From Geobacter sp. (GTDB lineage: Bacteria > Desulfobacterota > Desulfuromonadia > Geobacterales > Pseudopelobacteraceae): a DNA stretch of 64,000 nucleotides. Below the pieces are notes generated by a model, which was not told the origin of the DNA, ran no database searches, and saw only the letters and a list, made by a program, of their open reading frames with translations. A program made the position numbers and the translations under genes. The stretch lies in contig JANYBN010000127.1 of assembly GCA_025360785.1 (NCBI GenBank), forward strand, positions 1-64,000, written 5' to 3'. Every line of letters begins with the position of its first letter. Positions within the stretch are counted from its first letter, which is position 1. Of this stretch, positions 37,864 to 46,582 are shown one piece after another.

Positions 37864-38661
37864 GTGAGCAGCTCAGAAAAGAAAAAACCGTCAGCGGAAT
37901 TCCGTGACAACCGGCTGTTCATAAAGCTGAAGCACGGCGTCGGCAAAGCTATCGCCGACTTTGGGTTGATCGAACAGGGTGATCGAATTGCGGTGGCCGT
38001 TTCGGGCGGCAAGGATTCCTACACTCTGCTTCTACTGCTGGAGGATCTGCGCAGGCGGGCACCGGTTGAATTTGAACTGGTCGCGGTAAATATTGACTCC
38101 GGCTACCCCGGCTACCGTACCGATGTTATCGAAGAATTCTTTCGGAAGCATGATTTCAGCTACAAGATGGTGCCGAGTGAGCACTATGCCATTATCAAGG
38201 AAAAACGACGCCCCGGTTCTTCCTACTGCTCAATCTGCTCTCGCCTGAAACGGGGAGCCCTCTACGAAGCGGCACAGGCGTTGGGATGCAATAAACTGGC
38301 GCTCGGGCATCATCAGGATGATTTTATCGAGACCCTGCTGCTGAACCAGTTCTTCGTCGGTTCGCTCAAGTCGATGTCCGCATCCATGCTGGCCGACAAC
38401 GGCATAATTACCGTAATCAGGCCGATGGTATATCTTGCCGAGGAAGATATCATCACATTTTCCCGTCAAGCAGAGCTGCCGGTGGTCTGCTGTTGTTGTC
38501 CGGTCTGCGGCACAGCCGACATGCAACGCAAACGGATGAAACGGTTACTTAAAGATTTGCAGGCAGATATCCCGCATGTAAAGAGCAGCCTGCTGAAAGC
38601 CCTTTCAAATGTTCATCCCCGCCATCTGCTTGACCCTTTGCTGAGCAAGGATAAGACATGA
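37864..38661 (+). CDS. TtcA-like PP-loop tRNA thiolation ATPase
   Basis: 265 aa from GTG (37864); the track's TTG at 37846 would overlap metX by 14 bases and neither has a strong SD. The PP-loop AVSGGKDSYTLLLLLE is near residues 43-58, CSICSRLKRG and ALGHHQDDFIETLLLN follow, and CCCCPVCG lies in the C-terminal third. These are the features of TtcA, which adds sulfur to tRNA C32 with a 4Fe-4S cluster held by CxxC and a third Cys. A close TtcA/TtuA relative acting on another position is possible. Directly follows metX, possibly on the same riboswitch-controlled transcript. Confidence 0.85.
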   Translation: MSSSEKKKPSAEFRDNRLFIKLKHGVGKAIADFGLIEQGDRIAVAVSGGKDSYTLLLLLEDLRRRAPVEFELVAVNIDSGYPGYRTDVIEEFFRKHDFSYKMVPSEHYAIIKEKRRPGSSYCSICSRLKRGALYEAAQALGCNKLALGHHQDDFIETLLLNQFFVGSLKSMSASMLADNGIITVIRPMVYLAEEDIITFSRQAELPVVCCCCPVCGTADMQRKRMKRLLKDLQADIPHVKSSLLKALSNVHPRHLLDPLLSKDKT

Positions 38662-38808
38662 GCAGGAAAAATTGCCGCTCTTTACGTCACTCCCACGCCG
38701 TTTCCTGAATCGGATTCCCATGTCTGCGAACAAATCAAGAGCTGAATACCATCCGCCTACAGCCACTACCGCCACTACCGCAACTCCTGCTATCATGATC
38801 GCTTCCAT
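38605..38808 (-). CDS. Small single-helix membrane protein, antisense to the end of the ttcA-like gene
   Basis: 67 aa. MEAIMIAGVAVVAVVAVGGWYSALDLF forms one transmembrane helix, followed by a basic segment (RFRKRRGSDVKSG) and a cysteine pair (FSCSCLIL). GGAGGTATCA directly before the ATG is a near-perfect Shine-Dalgarno, the main reason to believe in it. The last 57 bases overlap the 3' end of the ttcA-like gene on the other strand. Function unknown. Confidence 0.5.
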   Translation of the reverse strand: MEAIMIAGVAVVAVVAVGGWYSALDLFADMGIRFRKRRGSDVKSGNFSCSCLILAQQRVKQMAGMNI

Positions 38809-38920
38809 TGATACCTCCGCATGTAATCGTATAAACGGAGTGTATCATCGCAGCATGACAGAATAAGTCATTTGGCATAAACAAGCATGTTTATCCGACA
38901 TATCCGGGTTAGGTACTGAA

Positions 38921-39865
38921 ATGGAAAATACACATACTGATGAAGTGCTGAAATGGCTGCAGTCAAAACCTTCACTGATCGAACTCGGCACAGCATTTCC
39001 AGAATTGCGAGAAACAGTCCGCCGTGAAATTGCTGAAATCCTTGCCGGCAGCTCTGCTCGTGGGCTTCCGGGATATCTCGAACGAATGGCACAGGCAGAC
39101 CGGATCTTAGAAAAAAAGTATCGTCGCAGTCGTGGCGATATAAAGATTGCAGCTGCATTGGCACAGCAGTCTGTCTGCACTCGCATGGCCCATCTGGCAA
39201 TTAAGCAGCATTTGATTTCGGAGGCTACCGGCATTAAGAAGGGGAAGGTACGCTTTAACCTGCTGAACGGCTACCTTGCCCAAAAACTACTGTTTGCCGA
39301 CGGGCTCCTGCGAAAGCCTGTTTCACTGTTCTGGTTTCGCCTGCTTTGGCCGCTGATCTGGCAGAGAAGGCTGCTCATGCCGCTTGTCCAGCCGAAGGGC
39401 ATTTATTGTTTTTATTCACGGCAGCTGGTCGATAAACTGGCTGAGTTGATAGATTCACGAACCTGTTTAGAGATCGCCGCCGGAGATGGAACATTGACAC
39501 GTTTTATGACAGACAGAGGGGCCAAGATAACGGCGTGCGATGATTATAGTTGGAAACACGAGGTGGACTATCCCGCCTTCGTAACCAAGCAGGGTGCCAA
39601 AGAAGCATTACTAGAATATTCCCCGGAAGTGGTGCTCTGTTCGTGGCCGCCAGCCGGTAATTCCTTTGAGCGGCAGGTTTTCAGAACCAGGAGTGTACAG
39701 CTGTATATCGTTATCGGCAGTCGCCACCGGTTTGCCGCAGGGAATTGGGATGAATATCTCACTCAGACAGAGTTTGATCTTCAAGAAGACACGAGGCTGA
39801 GCAGCCTCGTACTCCCTCCGGAACTGGATGCCGCCGTATACATTTTTAGTCGAAAGCAGATGTGA
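38921..39865 (+). CDS. Putative SAM-dependent methyltransferase with helical N-terminal domain
   Basis: 314 aa. The N-terminal half (1-165) is helical and basic with no recognised domain; the C-terminal half looks like a class I methyltransferase, with the SAM-binding loop TCLEIAAGDGTLTRF (about 185-199), ITACDDYSW (acidic loop end) and VVLCSWPPAGNSFE in the place of motif IV (often NPP or DPP). It is convergent with motB. The substrate is unknown; the NPP-like SWPP hints at an amino group on a nucleic acid or protein, but this is a guess. Confidence 0.72.
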   Translation: MENTHTDEVLKWLQSKPSLIELGTAFPELRETVRREIAEILAGSSARGLPGYLERMAQADRILEKKYRRSRGDIKIAAALAQQSVCTRMAHLAIKQHLISEATGIKKGKVRFNLLNGYLAQKLLFADGLLRKPVSLFWFRLLWPLIWQRRLLMPLVQPKGIYCFYSRQLVDKLAELIDSRTCLEIAAGDGTLTRFMTDRGAKITACDDYSWKHEVDYPAFVTKQGAKEALLEYSPEVVLCSWPPAGNSFERQVFRTRSVQLYIVIGSRHRFAAGNWDEYLTQTEFDLQEDTRLSSLVLPPELDAAVYIFSRKQM

Positions 39866-39895
39866 GGTTGGGGCTTGCAAGAGCACTGAGGTTGA

Positions 39896-40681
39896 TCAGG
39901 GTTCGCCTTTTTCGGCCTCTCCCGACAGCATTACGAGATCGACACGCCGGTTCTTGCCACGTCCTTCCGGGGTGTCATTTTCTGCAATCGGCCTGAATTC
40001 GGCATAGCCGGTTGCCGAGATCTTGTCGGCATCAACATCAAAGTTTTTCAGCAGATACTTCAGGCCATTTGTTGCGCGGGCCGTTGACAACTCCCAGTTT
40101 GATGGGAACTGTGCTGTACTGATGGGGACGTTGTCGGTATGACCTTCAAGCCGAAGCGGATTGTTGTACTGGGTCATCACTTCAGCAATAGTGTTGATCA
40201 GGTCATACGCCTCAGGCTTAATGTTTGCCTGACCAGAGTTGAAAAAACCGGCTTCCTTGAGACTGACGATCAAGCCTCGACGGGTTATTTCCAGTGTGAC
40301 CTTGTTTTGCGCACCCTGCTTAATGAGATACGCCTCAACCGCTGACTTTATCTGGCGAAAATCCTTCTCTTCCGCCCGTGCCTTTCCCTGCCCGCTCCGC
40401 GTCCGCCCCATCGGATTTACTTTTACTTCCGGCTTGAGCGAAGGAATCACTGTGATTGTCTGCGAGGCAATTACATTGATTTTAGGGGCAGTTGCACCGG
40501 CTGTCGCCATGCCGAAGGAGGACTGAATGGACTGCATGACCTCTTCGACTTTTTTCTTGTCACTCTGTCCCATAGCATACAGAACTACGAAAACAGCAAA
40601 CAACAACGTAATGAAGTCGGCGTATGAAACGAGCCAGCGCTCGTGGTTAACATGCTTTTCCGGTTCTTTTTTAAGTGCCAT
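39896..40681 (-). CDS. motB: Flagellar motor stator protein MotB
   Basis: 261 aa. One transmembrane helix near the N-terminus (about 18-40, WLVSYADFITLLFAVFVVLYAMGQ) with the essential proton-binding Asp at about residue 22, a linker plug region, and a C-terminal OmpA-like peptidoglycan-binding domain (about 135-255, LRLEGHTDNVPISTAQFPSNWELSTARA). It pairs with MotA, whose gene ends six bases upstream. Confidence 0.95.
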   Translation of the reverse strand: MALKKEPEKHVNHERWLVSYADFITLLFAVFVVLYAMGQSDKKKVEEVMQSIQSSFGMATAGATAPKINVIASQTITVIPSLKPEVKVNPMGRTRSGQGKARAEEKDFRQIKSAVEAYLIKQGAQNKVTLEITRRGLIVSLKEAGFFNSGQANIKPEAYDLINTIAEVMTQYNNPLRLEGHTDNVPISTAQFPSNWELSTARATNGLKYLLKNFDVDADKISATGYAEFRPIAENDTPEGRGKNRRVDLVMLSGEAEKGEP

Positions 40682-40687
40682 AGCTGC

Positions 40688-41434
40688 TTAGTGGCCGCCT
40701 ACGTAAGCCATCAATTTCTGTTCAATGAAATGCGGGTTTTCGCCGTTCTGAATGGCGATCAACCCCTCAAGAATCATAACCCGCCGTAATATTTCCTCTT
40801 TCATCCGTATCTTAATCTTGGTTCCGATCGGAAGGCATATAATATTGGCGATCATAAGACCATAGATCGTTGCAACGAACGCAACAGCGATACCACCTCC
40901 GAGCTTGGAAGTGTCGGACAGATTGCCCATAACATGGATAAGGCCAAGAACAGCGCCAATAATACCAATTGTCGGAGCGAATCCACCAGCCGCCTCATAA
41001 AACTCAGCCGAATGTTTGGTGTGATCTTCGTAAGCCATAATATCAGCTTCAAGTGTTTCTCGCAGTTTCTGCGGATCAATACCGTCAACAACCAGTGATA
41101 TCCCCTTTTTGATGAACGGGTCGTGAGCCGACTGGGCTTCCTGCTCCAGCGAAATCAAGCCATTGCGCCTAGCTTTGGTGGCATAATTTATAATGTCTTT
41201 TACAACCTGCTCATGATCAACTTTTGTAGGTAAAAACGCAACCTTAACACATTTCAGTGCATTTATTATCGCAGGCAGCGGAAAACAGACAAAAGTAGCG
41301 CCAAATGTGCCGCCCAAAACAATCAACGCCGCTGTGGGCTGTATAAGGGACTTTATGTGGACACCTTCGATAGCTGCCCCACCGAAAACGGCGCCGAAAG
41401 CAATTGCCAAACCTATAATGGTAGCTAAATCCAT
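40688..41434 (-). CDS. motA: Flagellar motor stator protein MotA
   Basis: 248 aa. Four transmembrane helices (about 2-20, 28-50, 145-168, 178-200) with the large cytoplasmic loop between helices 2 and 3 (RNGLISLEQEAQSAHDPFIKKGISLVVDG). The PTIGIIGAVLGLIHVMGNLSDTSKLGGGIAVAFVATIYGL stretch is the ion-channel signature. It is preceded four bases earlier by flbD and followed by motB: the flbD-motA-motB operon seen in spirochaetes and Firmicutes and some deltaproteobacteria. Confidence 0.95.
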   Translation of the reverse strand: MDLATIIGLAIAFGAVFGGAAIEGVHIKSLIQPTAALIVLGGTFGATFVCFPLPAIINALKCVKVAFLPTKVDHEQVVKDIINYATKARRNGLISLEQEAQSAHDPFIKKGISLVVDGIDPQKLRETLEADIMAYEDHTKHSAEFYEAAGGFAPTIGIIGAVLGLIHVMGNLSDTSKLGGGIAVAFVATIYGLMIANIICLPIGTKIKIRMKEEILRRVMILEGLIAIQNGENPHFIEQKLMAYVGGH

Positions 41435-41437
41435 ATG

Positions 41438-41761
41438 TTAATAATCCCTGCTGTGAAATGGAGTGTGGTTCTGTCTGTCATGTGTGACTGGAGAGGCTTC
41501 GTCCGATTGGTTTTTATCGCAATGAAATTGGCTGGATCTGATACGCCCCAAATACTTTTTGGCTGAACGGCCTGCTGCCCTTCGTGATATCCTGGCCCGG
41601 AAGGCCACTATCCGGCTTATAATTGCATGAGCCCGGTCAAAAACAATATAGCGATTGCCGTTAAACAGGGTAATTACGGTATCAGGAGTCTCCTCGATAC
41701 AAATAATATGGTCCGGATTCAGATACATCAGTTGTTTATCCAAGCGTGTTACTGCAATCAT
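41438..41761 (-). CDS. flbD: FlbD-family flagellar protein with C-terminal extension
   Basis: 107 aa. The first 65 residues are FlbD (MIAVTRLDKQLMYLNPDHIICIEETPDTVITLFNGNRYIV, then a basic helix). FlbD is usually 60-75 aa; the last 40 residues here (AGRSAKKYLGRIRSSQFHCDKNQ...) are an added basic, polar tail. First gene before motA. On the minus strand a TTGACC box and AT-rich bases lie 50-80 bases upstream and may be the promoter. Confidence 0.8.
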   Translation of the reverse strand: MIAVTRLDKQLMYLNPDHIICIEETPDTVITLFNGNRYIVFDRAHAIISRIVAFRARISRRAAGRSAKKYLGRIRSSQFHCDKNQSDEASPVTHDRQNHTPFHSRDY

Positions 41762-41843
41762 AAAAACCCCGAGATATTGATTAACATTTTTCTATAAATA
41801 TCAAAAGCTGTATAAGGTCAAGAACTTTTTGCCGTTTTAGCAC

Positions 41844-42947
41844 TTATGATGCGAGATCCAGCATTGCATCTATCGCTTCAAAATCAATATGACGCTCTGC
41901 GATTGAATTAATCAACTCAATCTTTTCCCGATCCTCGGGGCCGATTTTTGAAACATGTTCACGTAGTTGATAAAATATCTCTGATGTTGTCTCTTTGATG
42001 CGAATGTAGGGAATGTTGCTGTCATCAATAATGCGCTGAGTGATATCTGAAACCGGCACATGTCCGGCAATAATCAGTCCAGCCAGGCGTGCCTTAAACT
42101 CCGGGATATGATGCAGCGACGAGGCTGTAACGAGCAGTTCATCACGCGAACTGGTCACAATCAGCAATGTTGATGCTTCAAGATGATCAATAACGATCTG
42201 CGAAGAGGCAGCGCCCAGTTGAATGTTGTGACAAAGACGGCTCCGTTCAGAATAGTCACCGTGAAGCGGAAGACCGAGAAACTCTGAAACATGAAGCAGG
42301 GTCGGGTCTGCCAGAGTGGGAAGATAATCAAAAGCACTCGTGACCATCATCCCGCTGCCGGCAAATGCCTTCTGCAAATATCCCAGAGTGTTATTCCGTT
42401 TTTCCGGAACCAGCTTGTTGGCCATAATGATGCGCACATCGGCTTTTTCTCGCTGGTAAAGCGCCAGATTGAGTTCAACAGCATCGATCACATTACCAAT
42501 TCCGCCCCCCGTGACGAGGAGAACCGGCGCCCCAAGCTCCGTTGCAATCCTAGCATTGTTGATGCCGACGACCGATCCGACGCCCCCATGCCCGGCACCT
42601 TCGATGATCAGAAAATCATATTTCTTTTCCAGCTCTGCGCAGGCTGACCGGATGGCATTACGAGGAACGGAGATGTCGATTTTCCCATCCAGATAACGTC
42701 TAGTTGTCCCTGGGGGCAATGTCACTGGCGACATAAGCGAAACATCCTCTTCAACACCAAAAACAGTTGCGAACATAGCTGCATCTTTGTCAACAATAGC
42801 ACCATTAAACTCTGTCCACTTGGGGCCGAGCGGTTTCATAAATCCGACCCGGCCATACTTTTTTAGCGCCAGGTGCATCAAAGAAAGACTGATAGTAGTC
42901 TTTCCGCAGTGCTGCCCGGTTGCGCCTATGAATATTTTCCTGCACAT
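41844..42947 (-). CDS. BioD-like ATPase fused to DRTGG domain (phosphotransacetylase N-terminus-like, standalone)
   Basis: 367 aa from ATG (MCRKIFIGATGQHCGKTT); AGGAGATCACATCC makes this the better start than the track's TTG. The N-terminal half (1-215) is a dethiobiotin-synthetase-like P-loop domain (Walker A GATGQHCGKTT, FLIIEGAGHGGVGSVVG). The C-terminal part (about 225-340) is a DRTGG-type domain. In long phosphotransacetylases this pair is the regulatory N-terminus; here the catalytic Pta part is missing and the gene ends cleanly. Found as a free protein in several deltaproteobacteria-like genomes as far as I recall. Function unknown. Confidence 0.75.
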   Translation of the reverse strand: MCRKIFIGATGQHCGKTTISLSLMHLALKKYGRVGFMKPLGPKWTEFNGAIVDKDAAMFATVFGVEEDVSLMSPVTLPPGTTRRYLDGKIDISVPRNAIRSACAELEKKYDFLIIEGAGHGGVGSVVGINNARIATELGAPVLLVTGGGIGNVIDAVELNLALYQREKADVRIIMANKLVPEKRNNTLGYLQKAFAGSGMMVTSAFDYLPTLADPTLLHVSEFLGLPLHGDYSERSRLCHNIQLGAASSQIVIDHLEASTLLIVTSSRDELLVTASSLHHIPEFKARLAGLIIAGHVPVSDITQRIIDDSNIPYIRIKETTSEIFYQLREHVSKIGPEDREKIELINSIAERHIDFEAIDAMLDLAS

Positions 42948-43006
42948 GGATGTGATCTCCTGCAACTTAACGCCAAAACATCCGGATCAACTCAAAAACG
43001 ACTTGC

Positions 43007-43360
43007 TTACTTTTTGGTAAAAGTGGGTGTAGCGATACTCTCAAAGAAGTCATCAAAGGCATCCTCTCCGGAATGAAATCGCAGAAAACGAACCCCCATA
43101 CCGCTTTTTTTCACTAGATGAAAAAGGTTTTGCGGCACTTTTTTTGCCCACATAACCCGAGCCTCAATCTCGACCTTAGAGCCTTCCGGGAGAATAAATT
43201 CTATTTTAATTTTTGAGTTTGGGAGGGCTATATTGGGTGTTTTAATAAACATGCCGGTCATGGAAACATCTTCTGTAAACGCTACCCTGATCGCTTCGTC
43301 GATTCCGAAACGGAGTGTTATGCGCTTTTTGATGCGTCTTATATCACGTTTGTCAGCCAC
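43007..43360 (-). CDS. PilZ-domain protein (c-di-GMP receptor type)
   Basis: 117 aa from GTG (VADKRDIRRIKKR); AGGGGGATGAAAGA before it is a good SD, while the track's upstream part is not protein-like. PilZ fold with the basic RxxxR-like start (RRIKKRITLRFG) and TEDVSMTGMFIKTP in place of D/NxSxxG, which is the second c-di-GMP contact. Both are present in acceptable form, so binding is likely. It lies about 60 bases before the BioD/DRTGG gene on the same strand and near the mot genes. Confidence 0.82.
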   Translation of the reverse strand: MADKRDIRRIKKRITLRFGIDEAIRVAFTEDVSMTGMFIKTPNIALPNSKIKIEFILPEGSKVEIEARVMWAKKVPQNLFHLVKKSGMGVRFLRFHSGEDAFDDFFESIATPTFTKK

Positions 43361-43519
43361 TCTTTCATCCCCCTGTATTCGCCTCGAAAGAGCAGGCTCA
43401 CTTTCGGCGGACACAATGCCAGAAATATACCAATATTTCAATAGATAGCTGTTTTAAGTATAAAGTTCGAAGACCATACTGTTCTTTAATAGTGACACAC
43501 ATAAATAACGCAACAAATG

Positions 43520-45100
43520 TCACGGACGACGCTCCAGAATGGTGGCATATTTGAATGTTTTACTTACTATATATTGTTCTGATATGTAGTGTTCCAAAGG
43601 TATTGAATCGCGAAACCGGGGCTTGTCCGTATTCACGATGATCCACCGGCAGGAGCTTTGCAGCAATAAGCTCCTTGTCTGCTCAAACTGTTGTTCAGAA
43701 TTCATGGGCCAGACGAGAAGATCATATGGCGAGGGGTTATTAAGACGAAACAAGAAATAGAATATAGCCGCATAGGGATAACAGAATGCGGTTTCCCCCT
43801 CCTTCCATGTTGCCGAGGCGAACGACGCGACACCCTGCATCGTCACTGCATCGCCAGCGTAGAGAGTCTGGACAGCCCCGGCGGGGGTACTGACTGAAAT
43901 TTTTGGTGATTCCAAAGTCAAAGCGGAATACGCCATCGCGATGGAGAAGAAGATCAATATCCATGTCACGCCCAGCGGCCTAAGGGAGCCAGTGCGCACC
44001 TTTAGCACATCGAGTGACAGGGCCACGAGGATAACGGATGACGAGGCAGCAAAAATAAGGGTGGAGGAGGAAAGACGATGTAGTGTCGCGAGATACGAGG
44101 AAATGAAAAAAGCTGTCAGGCACCCCATGTGGTAGCGGCTGTAAGCCTTCGTTTTCCAGAGCCTCCACAGCAAATACAAGCCTAAAAACGGCAGTAAATG
44201 AACTAAGATATTGCCCAGAAACCCTAAACCCCAAGCTATAAGCCTGAGCAGTCCGAGAGGCTGTGAACTGTGCTGCCATGCCGATACAAGTGTTTGCCAA
44301 AATTCTATTAAGTGTTTGGAAATGGTGCCTCTATGCTCCTCAAGGTTGTTATAACGCGTCAAGGGGAAAATAAACAGGTCATAGTAAAGAGTCTTCCATC
44401 CGGCTTGCAATAAAAAATAGACGGCTGCCGGGACTGCGCAGGCCGCTATTCCGAACCAGTACGCGACAAATGGTCGTAAACGGCGTGTACGTGGCAGCAG
44501 CAGAAAGACCAGGCTGGCGCAGATAACCCAGAGCCCCCCCCGATGCTGCAATACGAACACCGCAAGTGACGAAAGAGCACCGGCCATAGCTGATGCCGAC
44601 ATAGAGGGTGCTTCATCATCGTCCGATGGGAGCAGCAGAGCAAAAGCCGCCATGCACAAGACACCTGACAACCAGTGGTAGCTAGCTATAAACCAGATGG
44701 GGCCGCCATAAAAGGCAAGAAAAGCGGCGGGAACCATATAGACAAGAAGTGATTTCACTCCAGACCTGGCCAACGCAAACCATGAAGCCACCAACAGTGT
44801 TATTGACACAAATATGACACCCAGGCGCAGAGTAAAGAACGAAGGACCGAAAAGTTTAAACAGGAAGGCCCACCAGTAATAGGAACCAGGCACTAACGCG
44901 GTAAAAAAGTCCCTAAAGGGTACCTGACCCTGGTAGATGCGGTAGGCGTTTTGGGCAACCAGACCTTCGTCCCCGAAGGAAAAGCGTGGCAACATGATCC
45001 GAAAATATGGCATCCATGACAAGGAGATAATCACCAGCACCGGCCAGCACTGCCAAGGGATTCTTCTAAAGCATGACGATCGTTGACTGTTACATTGCAT
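43520..45100 (-). CDS. Polytopic membrane protein, GT-C-like glycosyltransferase
   Basis: 526 aa from ATG (MQCNSQRSSC) with GGAGG seven bases upstream; the track's extra 13 residues are not needed. About 10-11 transmembrane helices. The first periplasmic loop has FGDEGLVAQNAYRIYQGQVPFRDFF, with the acidic pair that GT-C enzymes (GT39/ArnT/PglB-like) use for catalysis. Such enzymes take sugars from polyprenyl phosphate. With the GtrB-like gene in the same locus it is a candidate for the final transfer of the sugar made here. It is the last minus-strand gene of the island. Confidence 0.7.
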   Translation of the reverse strand: MQCNSQRSSCFRRIPWQCWPVLVIISLSWMPYFRIMLPRFSFGDEGLVAQNAYRIYQGQVPFRDFFTALVPGSYYWWAFLFKLFGPSFFTLRLGVIFVSITLLVASWFALARSGVKSLLVYMVPAAFLAFYGGPIWFIASYHWLSGVLCMAAFALLLPSDDDEAPSMSASAMAGALSSLAVFVLQHRGGLWVICASLVFLLLPRTRRLRPFVAYWFGIAACAVPAAVYFLLQAGWKTLYYDLFIFPLTRYNNLEEHRGTISKHLIEFWQTLVSAWQHSSQPLGLLRLIAWGLGFLGNILVHLLPFLGLYLLWRLWKTKAYSRYHMGCLTAFFISSYLATLHRLSSSTLIFAASSSVILVALSLDVLKVRTGSLRPLGVTWILIFFSIAMAYSALTLESPKISVSTPAGAVQTLYAGDAVTMQGVASFASATWKEGETAFCYPYAAIFYFLFRLNNPSPYDLLVWPMNSEQQFEQTRSLLLQSSCRWIIVNTDKPRFRDSIPLEHYISEQYIVSKTFKYATILERRP

Positions 45101-45227
45101 CTTACAACCTCCAAAATGGGCGGCCTTTTGGCACCTCAATGTTGTTGTTCATAGCCCATTCACTTTTCTACCTGATGCGCTTGGCAAATCAAACCACTTA
45201 TGCACTTTCCATTTAATGTTACAAGAA

Positions 45228-46355
45228 CTAATACAGCTCCAGAATACTACCGACAATCCGTTCAAGGTCAGCTTTATTAAGATCGTTGTAAAAGGGGAGG
45301 CGCACCAATTGACTGCTGAACTTTTCGGTTACCGGACAGTCGCCGATCCGCCCTCCAAAACGCTCGCCCATGGGTGAGACGTGCAGCGACTGATAATGGA
45401 ATACACTGAGGATACCCCGTTCCTTGAGCCCGCTGATCAGTCGCTGACGATCATCAAGGGAGGGCATGAGCAAATAAAAGAGGTGCCATGACGGGTCGCA
45501 ATGTTCAGGGACATGTGGGAGCAGAATGCCATGTTCTTGAGCCCAACCAGCAAGATGTGTCGCATAGTATTCCCATATGTCGCGACGTCGGCCTTGTATG
45601 CTCTCTGCAGCCTCCAACTGGGCCAAAAGAAAGGCTGCAAGCAGATCGGACGGAAGGTAGCTGGAACCGAGGTCAACCCAGGTGTATTTATCTACTTGAC
45701 CCCTAAAAAAGCGACTGCGATTGGTCCCTTTTTCACGAATTATCTCGGCCCGCTCCACGAGAGCCGGGTCGTTGATGAGCAAAGCCCCCCCCTCGCCGCA
45801 GTGTAGATTCTTGGTTTCATGAAAGCTTTGGGTCGCCATGGAGCCGAACGTACCCAGCAGTTTACCGCGATATCTTCCAAACAGACCATGGGCATTATCC
45901 TCCACAACCGCAATCCCGTGCCGCCCAGCCAGATCCATGATGGTATCCATCTCGCAACCAATTCCCCCGTAGTGAACCGGGACGATGACCCGTGTCCTTG
46001 GGCTAATGAGGTCCGGAAGGAGGCGTTCGTCTATATTGAGGGTGTCGGGCCGGATATCGCAGAATACAGGTCTGGCACCTCGCAGGACAAAGGCGTTCAC
46101 GGTGGAGACGAAGGTAAAAGATGGGACTATTACTTCATCTCCAGGCTTAACATCCAACAGCATCGCAGCCATTTCCAGGGCATGGGTGCATGAGGTGGTC
46201 AGGAGTGCATTCGTAACACCCAGAGATTGTTCAAGAATAGTTTGACAGCGTTTGGTAAAACCCCCATCGCCCGAGATGTGGCCATTGACTACCGCTTCAG
46301 CCATGTAACTGAGCTCACGGCCGGTCAGATGGGGTTTGTTGAAGGGTATGTTCAT
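45228..46355 (-). CDS. wecE: dTDP-4-amino-4,6-dideoxygalactose transaminase (WecE/RffA-like)
   Basis: 375 aa from MNIPFNKPHLTG with AAGGA as SD. DegT/DnrJ/EryC1/StrS family PLP enzyme: the N-terminal NIPFNKPHLTGRE is WecE-like, HISGDGGFTKRCQ, TTSCTHALEMAAMLL, VPSFTFVSTVNAFVLRGARPVF, and the PLP lysine in SFHETKNLHCGEGG. WecE makes dTDP-4-amino-4,6-dideoxygalactose, the precursor of Fuc4NAc. A WecD-like acetyltransferase gene lies about 1.5 kb away on the same strand, beyond an inserted acyltransferase gene, so the two steps are both encoded here. Closely related aminotransferases differ in stereochemistry, so the product is an inference. Confidence 0.85.
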   Translation of the reverse strand: MNIPFNKPHLTGRELSYMAEAVVNGHISGDGGFTKRCQTILEQSLGVTNALLTTSCTHALEMAAMLLDVKPGDEVIVPSFTFVSTVNAFVLRGARPVFCDIRPDTLNIDERLLPDLISPRTRVIVPVHYGGIGCEMDTIMDLAGRHGIAVVEDNAHGLFGRYRGKLLGTFGSMATQSFHETKNLHCGEGGALLINDPALVERAEIIREKGTNRSRFFRGQVDKYTWVDLGSSYLPSDLLAAFLLAQLEAAESIQGRRRDIWEYYATHLAGWAQEHGILLPHVPEHCDPSWHLFYLLMPSLDDRQRLISGLKERGILSVFHYQSLHVSPMGERFGGRIGDCPVTEKFSSQLVRLPFYNDLNKADLERIVGSILELY

Positions 46356-46582
46356 GATTCGATGTCCTTTCATTTGTTACACATGTATCAAAACGACATT
46401 TGGAAATGTTTTAGCTCCATTTAAAAATGCCGATTTAAACGGCCTGGATTTTGCCACCACCACCCTTGGCGGAGAATGTTTACTCTTGCAATATTGGACA
46501 TTTATAAGTGATAGTTACGAATCTTTTTATTTTTGGCACGTTTGTGGTAAAAGTTACACTTATTTCAAGTACAGGTAATGTC
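46356..46582. other. Divergent intergenic region between wecE and the acyltransferase gene
   Basis: About 225 bases, AT-rich towards the acyltransferase. It must hold both promoters. TTGCAA with TATAAG or TGATAG near 46484-46512 is suggestive for the plus strand but not convincing. No inverted repeat ends of an insertion element were found by eye. Confidence 0.35.

Noticed and set aside
38672-38866. 64-aa plus-strand ORF after the ttcA-like gene
   Set aside because: Low-complexity Thr/Ala run that mirrors the membrane helix of the better supported minus-strand small gene; no SD.
45125-45150. Sigma-54 promoter (TGGCAC) near 45.1 kb
   Set aside because: The -12 element is missing at the required spacing and the site faces away from any likely target gene.
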